A stretch of DNA of 64,000 nucleotides from Thereva unica. Taxonomy: Eukaryota > Arthropoda > Insecta > Diptera > Therevidae. A program made the position numbers and the translations under genes. The stretch is taken from contig OX465286.1 of the NCBI GenBank assembly GCA_949987705.1, positions 4,007,445-4,071,444 of the forward strand, in the 5' to 3' direction. Of this stretch, positions 1 to 9,440 are shown one piece after another. Within the stretch, counting starts at the first letter, position 1. Each line of letters opens with the position of its first letter. The notes beneath the pieces were generated by a model that searched no databases, had not been told where the DNA came from, and saw nothing but the letters and a program-made list of their open reading frames with translations.

Positions 1-1330
1 TAAAAAAATATCGTTCAAATTGAAAAAATGCAAAATTGTATATTTTTATTAAATTTAAATATGTTAAATTTTCCTTTCATATTTTTTGTTTTGATACGTA
101 TAAATTTCTATCATATATGTATGTAATTGTTTATAAATAAAATAAAATGAGTGGCCATTTAAATAAATAAAAATAAAAAACAAAAATGAAATATGCTTAA
201 AAAAAATATTTTCTAAGTTGAAATATGACTTTTGTTTTTTATGCAAAGAAATTCAACTTTCCATTTTAAAGTTAATTTAAAAAAAAAACCCGATCAATAA
301 AATACAATACAATATTCATAATGCATAATATTTTACACACTTTCTATCACAAAAAACACACACACGTAAATAAAAATGAAAAACAATAAATACAACAAAA
401 ATGTAAAAGCAATAAAGAGATGAAAAATAAAATAAAATAAAGAATAAAAATAATTTTTTTACATATACATAAATATGTGCAGCTAAGGTCCACTAAAAAA
501 TAGTTAGAACATATAATTAGTAAGAGAATTTATTTTTGCAAGCTATTTAAAAACAAAAGGAAAAAACATAAAACATAAACATAAAACGAGATCGAAATAA
601 CTGCAAATTAATAAAAAAATAGAGAGCAACAAAAAGAAAATGAATAAAAAAATTAAAAAAAATACTAAGTAACAAAATCGTAATATGTTTATAATTTATT
701 TCTAATAATTTTTTAATTTTAAGAGTTGGTTGTAAATTTAACTTTTTTTAATATAATAAATTTTAGCTGCTAAAAAAACTAAAAGAAAGATATAAATATA
801 TAAAAACAACACTGTCAGGTTTAAAGATAAATTATACTATTTTATTATATCTTATTCAATAGCTGCAAACATTTGAACCATTATTTAATAAATAAAAAGC
901 AATAAATATTGTTAAAACAAAACTCTCACACTCTCAACCACACATTTAAATGGTATCTTGGAATTTTAATTATTATTAATTATTAATGAAACTCAACAAG
1001 AACGAAAATCTTATATTGTTTGCTGTGATTTTTTTGGATGTATTAAGTATATTTTTTCGTTAAATGTTACAAATTAATTAATGTAATTTTTGTTTCTCTT
1101 ATTTTCTCATTTTTCTTTTCAAATTGTGTCAAAGTTTTCTTTTGATTAAGTTTCTCTTTTTTTTTGATTAAATATGTTTCAAAGAAAAGGTATCGCGCGA
1201 CTTAACTTTATGCAAATGGTGGGTGGGGTCAGTCTGTCCACTATAGGTAAGTATAATCAATAATAAAAATTGATGAAACGATTAAAAGTTAAAGAAAACT
1301 TTGCTTGCTGGTGTAAAGCTTCGATTGATT
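1..1330. other. AT-rich noncoding DNA
   Basis: Very AT-rich with many A and T homopolymer runs. No ORF here looks like a protein. The texture resembles a long 3' UTR or intron of a gene outside the window, but nothing proves that. One possible small exon near 1190-1246 is listed separately. Confidence 0.6.
1190..1246 (+). CDS. possible orphan internal exon (weak)
   Basis: A long pyrimidine-rich tract (about 1090-1170) is followed by AG at 1188-1189. Then comes a short open stretch ending exactly at a consensus donor, GTAAGT, at 1247. One frame is open and reads about 19 residues including NFMQMVGGVSLSTIG. GC content is locally higher than the flanks. I do not recognise the peptide and see no partner exons in the next 15 kb, so this is only a candidate; a second acceptor AG lies five bases upstream at 1183-1184. 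Confidence 0.2.
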   Translation, partial: VSRDLTLCKWWVGSVCPL

Positions 1331-1521
1331 TAGGCCCCTGTGCTGAAAGTCGAGTCGTCACGTGACGTTCAGTCGAATCACGACTTTCAGTATGGGGGGT
1401 CTAAACTCAAATTAGTATTTCCACTCTAGGCCCCTATGCTGAAAGTCGTAATTCGACTGATAGGTCACTTTCTTCAGCTCGTGTCACGAAACTCGACTCG
1501 ACGTTCAGCATAGGGGTCTTA
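1331..1521 (-). repeat. double-hairpin miniature element, copy 1
   Basis: Two imperfect palindromes (1331-1403 and 1427-1521) each begin near TAGGCCCCTGTGCTGAAAG or its variant and end with the inverse complement. They are separated by a linker of about 23 bp. The linker is the reverse complement of the linker in copies 2 and 3, so this copy lies in the opposite orientation. No coding capacity; looks like a non-autonomous DNA element. Confidence 0.75.
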
Positions 1522-1734
1522 TAGTTATGGAATTACATTCGTAACATTAAAATATATTTTACACTATATCAAAATGAAAGAACTAGAAAAATGGTATGTA
1601 TCGCGAGCTACTAGACTAGGCCAAAGTTAAGTGCGGACGTTTGCTGCTCTATGAGAAAAAACGTTTTCGCACAAAACAAAAAAAAGCTGAAACTATCACC
1701 CAAAATCCGGTAGCAGGTTCAAGAAATACGACGG

Positions 1735-2030
1735 CTCGACTGGAGTCATGTGTCGTGACAAGTCGTTTGAGCTGAAATGACGATTCAATCGAATTACAAC
1801 ATCCAGCACAGGGGCCTAGAGCAGAGGTGGCGGCACAGAAGTCGTATCGACTCATTTGTTATGAGTTTCAAATGGAACAATTCAATGGAAAACTCGAAAC
1901 AGATGACTTGAAACGACTTCTGTGCTACCACCCCAGAAATGCTAAGTTGAGTTTAGGCCCCTGTGATAAAAGCCGCAATTCGATTGGTCATTTTCTTCAG
2001 CTGAAACGACACACGGGGACCAGGGAGTGG
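1735..2030 (+). repeat. double-hairpin miniature element, copy 2 (interrupted)
   Basis: The left arm (about 1735-1818, outer end degraded) ends in the CAGCACAGGGGCCTAG terminus. The right arm starts with the GGCCCCTGTG terminus near 1953 and loses similarity near 2025. The linker half AATGCTAAGTTGAGTTTAG before the right arm matches copy 3. A second inverted-repeat element (1826-1932) sits inside the linker. Confidence 0.65.
1826..1932. repeat. nested small inverted-repeat element (MITE-like)
   Basis: The ends are inverted complements: GGTGGCGGCACAGAAGTCGT at the left and its near-complement, ending GTGCTACCACC, at the right, about 20 bp with one or two mismatches. It interrupts the linker of the surrounding double-hairpin element and is therefore younger. 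No ORF of interest. Confidence 0.65.
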
Positions 2031-3412
2031 GGTGAAAATCATACATCGGACCAGCAGCACGGAATATGTGCGGCCGTCTATCTAAGCCTTCCATGCCTAC
2101 GACAGAACACAGTTGAGGTTCGCATCCAAAGAGCAATGTCAGATTCCTACTGACTAAAGTCACCAATCCTTTTGCTTCAAATCCAGACCGGTATGGACCG
2201 TAAAGGCATTACTTCAGCCTGGCGTCATCAGCATGACTTAAAAGGAGACCCCTCGGAAGTGGCCTAGCCATCTAACGATCGTAACAGTCTAGCGCTAGCC
2301 ATCTAACAATCTAGTTGCTATCTCTCCTTGCAATTCTTTGCCTTCCTATGTTTCTTTGGGCGACGTATAGCTTCCACCATTAAGCGGCACTTCGACCATT
2401 CTCCACAAATCCTTCAACCTCATCATCTGATGCGGTGTTAGCTGCAGCTCAGCGACTGTTTCTGGCACACAAACCTCGGGCACTTAAAACGTACATGAAA
2501 CTCTACAATCCCCATGCCCACTCAGGAACTGCGTGAGGTAGTAACTGGTGCCATGCTCTCTTATAACCCTTGATAAGAGTCTATCGGCCCTTAGTAGACT
2601 CCTCTTACTCCACTCACTCCGCCGCCATGCTGTAAAGGACTGGCTAAGTGCCAGAGTCCGTCGCACTTCCTTGGACCCACATATTCCGGGTCGTACAAGC
2701 CCTTGCCTCCAATGGGGACTTTACTATCTTTACGATTTTATTTTTCTCCTATTGTCCGTTAGGTGCAATAAAGCTTGGATTGGTCTGAGGTTCCCTATAT
2801 TCCGCAGGGTACGACGCGACGATGCGATGTGATGATTTTCCGCCGTATTCGACAAGTGCATCACTACCAAATACGTTGTTTCAATCGACTTCTTCATACT
2901 TGAAATTTTGTTTGAAGAGGTCGATGGAAACAACTTACGTGCTACCACTCCTGATCTTGTCTGGTCTCCTCATTGAAGTCCAGATGGGTCGGAGTTTATG
3001 TTTGAATGAGTAGCTAGATAATCTAGGAACATTGTTAGATTGTGTAAAACTGACATACTGACAGCAACCATTGCGAGTAGAAGTTAATCAATTCAAACTT
3101 AAAACAAAAGTTAAAATCCTTTGGTCACAACTCTTCTACAGCGTTTTATATATATTGTTGCACTGCTGGGAGAGTACGCTTGACCTAAGTTAGGGATTTT
3201 GCCTTGAACTTTAAAAAATTCGTTTGTAGTTTTGTTTAAGTTGAATTCGCTTCACATTTATTTTCGTTCGTTTGTATGCTTTGAACAAGAACGGTGTAAA
3301 TAAACGATATTTTTGTTTGCAACACACACATCAAGCACGAAGTAAATTGAAGAAATCTTAAATTTATATTAAATCAGTATTTTATGTTTCGCTAACAACA
3401 CACACAAGACAA
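2031..3412. other. unassigned, probably degraded transposon sequence
   Basis: Positions about 2040-2830 have higher GC than the flanks and short ORFs on both strands, but no reading frame resembles a protein I know. The higher GC and lack of a gene suggest old mobile-element sequence. From 2850 to 3412 the sequence is ordinary AT-rich DNA. No gene supported. Confidence 0.4.
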
Positions 3413-3413
3413 A

Positions 3414-3636
3414 GGCCCCTGTGCTGAAAGTCGAGTCGTCACGACACGACAAGTCGTTTGAGTTGAAAAACAGTGACGTTTCAGTCGAACTACGACTTTC
3501 ACCACAGGGGCCTAGAGTCGGAATGCTAAGCTGAGTTTAGATCCTGTATTGAAAGTCGTGATTCAACTGAAACATCACTTTCTTCAACTCAAACGACTTG
3601 TCGTGTCGTGACGACTCGACTTTCAGCACAGGGGCC
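3414..3636 (+). repeat. double-hairpin miniature element, copy 3 (best preserved)
   Basis: The first palindrome (3414-3515) runs from GGCCCCTGTGCTGAAAGTCG to CGACTTTCACCACAGGGGCC. A linker containing GGAATGCTAAGCTGAGTTTA follows, then a second palindrome (about 3537-3636) ending CTTTCAGCACAGGGGCC. The whole is about 223 bp, with each half able to fold on itself. AAA lies immediately outside both ends, which could be a 3-bp target duplication, but AAA is common here. Confidence 0.8.
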
Positions 3637-4935
3637 AAATAATTTGTACAGAGCACACACGCAATTGTAGAAATATTATTATTATTTTTATAATTTGGTT
3701 GTGTAAATGTGTAAATCTCTGTATTCAGAATTTCAAAAGAAAACTTAAGAATGTTGCAACAAGATGTGTTTGGTAATAAAATAAACAAAAAGAATAAAAT
3801 AACACATACTCATAGACAACACACACACAAGTTTCCTTATTGTTTGTGTTTTCTTCTTCGAAATAAATAAAAAAATATATATATCTAAATATATATATTT
3901 AAAGAAAATATGGAAAACAATTGGTGAACACGCGCGTATATATTACATACACTTGCATACATAGAATACAGAAAAATCGTAAGATTATAGTAATTATTGT
4001 GTAAAAAGAATTATAACCAAGAAAAATGTCTTACATTCAAGAGAAAAAAATCTAATTCTAAGGTAAAATATAAAGTAAGGCAACAGTTTTAAGAGTTAAC
4101 TCAAGAAGAATAAAAAAATATGATTAAAAAAAAGAAAGAGGCGTGAAGCTAGAGTAAATAAATAATATTAAAAATAAATAAATAACGTCCCAATATGCTG
4201 GACTGCAATTTTTGTAATAAAAGGTAAATTATAAAATGAAAAAAAAACTATGATTCCGTCAGGTACATTATATCAAATATTTAAATAAAGAGAAAAAAAG
4301 AAAACAAATTATAAAATGAAAAAAAGAAAAAAACAAATAAGGGGTTTGTTTTGTGCATTAATAAGTAATAAACAAGAAATCTTCTCTTGTGCATTATAAT
4401 TAATTATTGCTATTTATTTTCATTATTGTTAAAAATGACAAAAAAACACCAGTCGCGAAGCAGTATGAAAAGTATGATATAAAAAATAATTTATAATTTA
4501 GAAAAAAACAAACAATGCAAATTATTTCCTTTTTTTGTTTATATTTTTGTTTTTATTTCAAGAATTTTATTTGTTATGCTTTGAAGAAGAAGGAAAAAAC
4601 AATAATTTTCTATAGTAAAAATATTTTTATATGAAGATATAAAAAGTATAGAATTTCTCGATAATGTATAAAAATGTTTTAATTTGATCGCTTCTGTTTT
4701 TTTGGTTTGCTGGAAATAGTATCAAAAGTACTAAACGCAAAATTTATATATATACATATATAAAACCAAAATTAAAACTATTTTCCAATTTTTTTTAATG
4801 GAATCGTGGAATCCTTAACTTATTTTATACACATCCAGTGTAAATGCGCCATACAAGTTTGTTTGTTCAAATAGTTTTTTCTTGCCAATAACTAAATTAA
4901 TGTAAATTAAAATCAATAAAATATACAGGGTCTGT
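3637..4935. other. AT-rich noncoding DNA
   Basis: Poly-A and poly-T rich, including ATATAT runs near 3875-3900 and 4745-4765. No coding frame, RNA gene or transposon signature seen. Confidence 0.5.
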
Positions 4936-5215
4936 GGTATTCTGTTCAAAGATAAACCCTACACAAAGTACAGAGAACACAAAACTAACGCCGAATGCAG
5001 GCTTCACGGATAGTAAACAAACAAGACAAATGTCACTTCAACCCAATTTCAACTCAACCTGCGTATTTGAGGTAAAATATCAACTCGATCCAGGTAGGAG
5101 AGCTGAGTTGGGTTGAGTGGACCCAGTTTCAACTCGACATCCATTTATGACTGGGTTGAACCTGGGTTGAATCTGGGTTGAACCTGAGTTGAACCTAGTC
5201 ATAAACGGGGTACAT
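4936..5215. repeat. GTTGAA-rich short tandem and inverted repeat
   Basis: Positions about 5150-5195 carry four imperfect copies of a roughly 12-bp unit, TTGAACCTGGGT. The reverse-complement theme (TTCAACCCAATTTCAACTC) occurs at about 5038-5056, so the segment can form a stem. Likely a fragment of a miniature element. No credible protein. Confidence 0.45.
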
Positions 5216-5220
5216 ATTCG

Positions 5221-6240
5221 TTTTCTGCTTTGTGTGGCTCTGACGGTCCACCCCACTACAGCCTATTATTGACCTTGGCTTCCTCCAGCATTTCTCTCGA
5301 TATGCCGTTCGGTTTCTGACTAATGCCCTCCAATTGCGTACGCCTAGCCTTTGAAGTACAAAGGTACTAAGTGTTTACTTCGTTGATGAGTAATCCCATA
5401 CTTTTTGCAGCTGTTTCCAGTTTGACGAAGGCTTCTTATGATGGTGCATCCACACTATGCGGACTTAGGTCATACGCGCTTTTGCCTCTTTTTTCATATA
5501 GAGTTTAATGCCTTTTTTTGCGATATTTTTAATGGCAAAGGCAGTACAGCCAAACTGCGCGGACCAAAGGCTGTGCTTAAAAAGGTACATTGTACGTCTA
5601 CACAATACGGGCTTTTCAAAAGCGCGTATGATTTTTCAAACAAAAATTGATTTGTTTTCTCAATTTGCTCACGATTCAGAACTCATGCGCGCTTTTGTCA
5701 GAGGCCGTACGGCGAAAAGCGCGTAGGATCTAAGTCCGCGTAGTGTGGACGGCCCATTACACACTTGCAAAAGACCAATCTATTAGAGCATCATCACTGT
5801 AAGCCATTGTCTGTGTTAACTTGTTAAAGATGGATCCCTGTCGTGGTTTCTACCCCACCTTCTCCAACACTATGTAAAATAGGAGACATGCCAGCGCTTC
5901 ACTCTGTCTCAGGCCTCTCCTGGTGATGTGAATCTTCGTATTACCTCGATTGTAGCTTTTGTTACTTCAACTAGGTGTTTTGTAGAAGCACTCCATAGCT
6001 TTAAATAGCTCCTCACGCTTGACACTGTCATATGCTTGCTTGAAGTCTACAAACAAGACGTGAATATTGATGTTGAATTCCCATGATTTTTCCAAAATTC
6101 TTCTTAAAGTGGAGATATGGTTTTGTAGTAGACCTATACCTGGTCGAAAGCTACCTAGTACGCCTTCTGCGATGGGTAGAAGTTTTTTGTACAAAATAGC
6201 GGACAGTATTTTATACGCTAAGTTGAGAAGGGTTATATAC
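5221..6240 (-). mobile_element. degraded LINE, reverse transcriptase fragment
   Basis: On the minus strand, 5967-6194 reads ILEKSWEF, then VDFKQAYDSVKREELFKAM, the reverse-transcriptase palm motif of RTE-like non-LTR elements. Further along the same strand, 5770-5900 has a SDDA motif matching the YADD catalytic box. About 5270-5430 reads LETAAKSMGLLINE, the next conserved block. Frameshifts and stops are present, so it is a dead copy. It is split by a MITE at 5439-5756. Confidence 0.75.
5439..5756. mobile_element. MITE with ~38-bp terminal inverted repeats inserted in the LINE
   Basis: The left end contains TCCACACTATGCGGACTTAG and continues into ATACGCGCTTTTGCC. The right end is the near-perfect inverse complement (GGCGAAAAGCGCGTAG, then CTAAGTCCGCGTAGTGTGGA). 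The element is about 318 bp and is flanked by TTA on both sides (5436-5438 and 5757-5759). Removing it with one TTA makes the surrounding LINE contiguous. A TTA duplication fits PIF/Harbinger-type elements. No ORF of interest. Confidence 0.75.
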
Positions 6241-6540
6241 CCCTATAGTTCTCACATACGAAAGCCCCTTTGTACTGTCCGACAATCTATATTTTTTCAT
6301 GTCGAACAGCAGCTCTAGTCGGCAGATAGAGAGAAGAGATAGATAGAGTGAGAGTGAAGGAAGGATATGTTCTGAATCGAAAGTTATAAGCGATCCGCCA
6401 TAATCCGTTATAGAAAGTCGTCGATCCTTGCTTCATTTGTTGAAGTTGACGGTTTTCCTGAGCACTAATCATCTATCACTTCGCGTTTGCCATACATAAA
6501 TCTATTTATCAATTCGGCGTGCGACTTGCCTTTGATTTGT
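6241..6540. other. no feature recognised
   Basis: About 300 bp between two LINE fragments. It holds a short GA-rich simple stretch near 6325-6365 and no coding frame. Confidence 0.4.
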
Positions 6541-7230
6541 TTCTTCTATTTAGGTGAGATTGGGTCCAAAAGTACCGCGGCTAATTCGCTTCGTCTATTG
6601 TAACCATAACCTTGTATATGATACTTGTACACCAAATCGCGTGGCTTGTCACTGCTCTTCGCAGGGGCATTCGGAGAGAACATGCAGGACAGACTCATCC
6701 TCCTCAAGTCAAGCCCTGTAGGTGAGGTCATCTGCCTTTCCTATCCTACATAAGTGATAATTCGAGGCGCAGTATCTGATAATCAAGCCAACAAGTGTCC
6801 TGACATTCTTCCTAGCACATCCCAATTTCTTGCTCCCCTTAAGAGACGACACATGAAGTAGTAGCTTATAATTGGCACGGATCTACAGCGTCCCAATAGC
6901 TGGTTTCGGACCGATGATACAATGTCAAAACCCTGCCCAGCTAGGACATTCCTCTTTTTAATGCCTTTGAAGCCGCGATGACCCGGAACTTAAACAAGAA
7001 GAACCTGATTGAGAACACCCAAATCACCAATGGATTGGTAGTTCAAGTCAAATCTTAACTTGGCCTAAGGGACCTTATCGTTTTGGTTGCGTTGGGCTAT
7101 CAGAAAAGATAAAGATCCGTTTGTATTTGGGCTAAGCTGCAGAAAGGTTCCGTCCAGCACAAGTATTAGATTTGTCCCTAATCTGGCTAGGCCATCGGCA
7201 ATTTCATTTCGATAGTGTTAAGATTGGGAA
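6541..7230 (-). mobile_element. degraded LINE 3' end: RNase H and zinc-knuckle tail
   Basis: On the minus strand, 7200 to 6950 contains a VPGHRGFKG motif, typical of the RNase H domain carried by LOA/I-type non-LTR elements. It is followed at about 6800-6650 by a tail with RIGKADDLT-like and LEEDESVLHVL-like words, the usual C-terminal region after RNase H. Several stops and frameshifts. The same tail occurs at 35225-35470 and a related one at 30345-30645. Confidence 0.65.
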
Positions 7231-9345
7231 TAATAATGTACCGGAAAAGTTACATAATATGTATGTACCCAAAAAATCTGTGATCACAATCAATATTAAC
7301 AATACTTTGTTCATACAATAACCAGTAACGAACTTTTATAATCAATAATACATTATGTAATTTTTTACTGAACATATATGCCGCAGTCTGGAGAAGGTTT
7401 GCTCTTTTAATTTAATGATATTTTATAGTTTGTAGAATGTTTATGCCATATGCCATTAAACAATATATGTACCTCGATTCCTTTCAAAAAAAATTGTTAA
7501 TAATATAATATTTAAAAATATATATATATTATTATTTTAGTTCTTACATACGCATCCATAGAAAATAGGTACTAGGCACATCACTAAGTCAATTTATTTC
7601 CTAAAATAGATAGATTTGTTACACACAACAACACCAATATACAATATACCAAACGCTTTCTAAAATAGCTTAAAAATCATAATATAAAGTGCGTAAAACT
7701 AGAAAATACAAAAAGAAAATTAAGAATGTAAGGAAGAAAATGGAGAATTAATAAAAGAGAGTAATGAATAAGAAAACTAATAATATAAATAAAAAAAGGG
7801 GGCGATATCTCGAGTTCTGCTATTGAATCAAGAAAAGTATTTTTTTTGTGCTGTTTCTGTTTTTTAAAAAAGTTTTATTTTTAAGAAACGTAAAAATTCC
7901 AAAAAAGAAAAGAAAAAAACAAAAAAAGAAGCAGGAAAAACGTCTTCATTTATATTATACACACACACTTAAATGTCAACTTCCCTTGTAGGCACAAATT
8001 TATTGACACAAAAAAAATAATGTAGTGAAATATGAAAAACAAAAAAAATGTCAACATTATTTATATATTGATGAAAAATAAATAAAAAATAAACGAACTC
8101 CAATATTTATTATATATAATTACGAGAGAGAATAGATATTGAAAGGATATATTATAGGAGAAATAAAAAAAATGAAAAAGAAAGCATTGAGCTAACAATT
8201 TTATGTGATTGAGATAAATAAGATGCATAAGCTTATCTGGACATGACGATCAAAAAATGGAACGTAATTTCGAATAAAAGAATATGGAAAAAAGTCTAGC
8301 CTAGTGAGTTTTCTTTTCCTTTAACAATATATAAATATAATGTTCATGGTTTATCTATTTTTAGGGTGGTATTATCAACTGTCAACTGCTCTAGCAATAA
8401 CTATCTCGTTAATATTTGGCACGTACCAAGTTAGTTGATAATTCCGAACTTGCAACTACTGAAAGGGCATGAGCAATAGAAATGCATTGCAACTTTTTTT
8501 AGGTAATTGTTTGGTGCATCAGAAACGAAAGAAGAAACAACAAGGTTAATAATGTGTTTCTCTGATAAAAATGGTATTGCGCAGGACCTGTTGGCGCACA
8601 TCTTCGATCTGTTTGAAATAGATTGTTCAATATGACCATGAGGCTTTCAATGGGTGAAAATATAAGACTGAAAACAGACTGAAAAGTCGGAATACGAATG
8701 GAAACTAGACTGAGATAGTAAACAAGAAACGGCATGAGATTGTATAAGAAATCCATTAGGGCCACAAAGAGACAGGCCATGGAAGGAACTTTGTCATTAT
8801 ATAGAGGTAAATCGGTGAATCTGTTATCCTTAGCAAGCAGCTCTTCCAACCGGGGAAAGGGTACGTTGGCCTTCGTAGCGGGGTACGTGGGTCGAGTTCT
8901 CTGGGAAACCCCTGGAACTTCTGAATACCCATTACCTCGGCTCCACGGAAGCGGTTCAAGTGTAGAGCCTTATTTATTTTTTTGTATAGAAAAAATGAGC
9001 TTAGGAATCACCCTTTGTACTACCAATCTGTAATGTTGTTCAAGTCATGGTACAATAGCTAGTAGTAAGCTTGGTTTGACTAGAGATTGCGGCGATCAAA
9101 AGTAGGGGTGCATCTAGTTTTCTAGAAAGGGAGAAGCTCGCAGGTTTATTGTTAATGCCAGCAAGACAAGTAATTAGAAAAGAAGCAGGGTATTTCTGTG
9201 AGAACGATTGGAACTCCCTTAAAATTATTGAGATCAATTCCATGAAACGTATGAAAACCTAAAGTCTGAAACAGAAGCTAATCCGCTCCATTCTCGTTTT
9301 TCTCTGCCAGCTGGGGGGGGGGGGGGGGGGAGATCCCATTTATTC
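7231..9345. other. no gene recognised; AT-rich, then mixed
   Basis: Positions 7231-8350 are very AT-rich with A runs. Positions 8350-9240 have a more even composition and short ORFs on both strands that overlap each other and resemble nothing I know. An uninterrupted run of 18 G lies at 9313-9330. Confidence 0.4.
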
Positions 9346-9440
9346 CATCGGATTATCGAGATAATGGGCATTTTGCAGCCCTCCCTGAGGAGACTACACA
9401 AAATAGCAAAATTCCCGAACCCTAAGTAATTTTTTGGTAA
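9346..9440 (+). repeat. leader segment shared with satellite and ~4 kb repeat
   Basis: Contains GGGCATTTTGCAGCCCTCC followed by a run ending ATTTTTTGGTAACTCACC. The same segment occurs at 56119-56200 directly before the 128-bp satellite. A shortened form occurs at 51689-51735 before repeat copy B, and an inverted form at about 14331-14400. Confidence 0.65.

Noticed and set aside
64..246. 60-codon minus-strand ORF rich in Phe, Ile, Lys and Tyr
   Set aside because: Composition is what random AT-rich sequence gives; no domain.
8499..8959. 116-codon minus-strand hydrophobic ORF with overlapping ORFs on both strands
   Set aside because: No family resemblance, and several frames are open at once; probably chance or old repeat.
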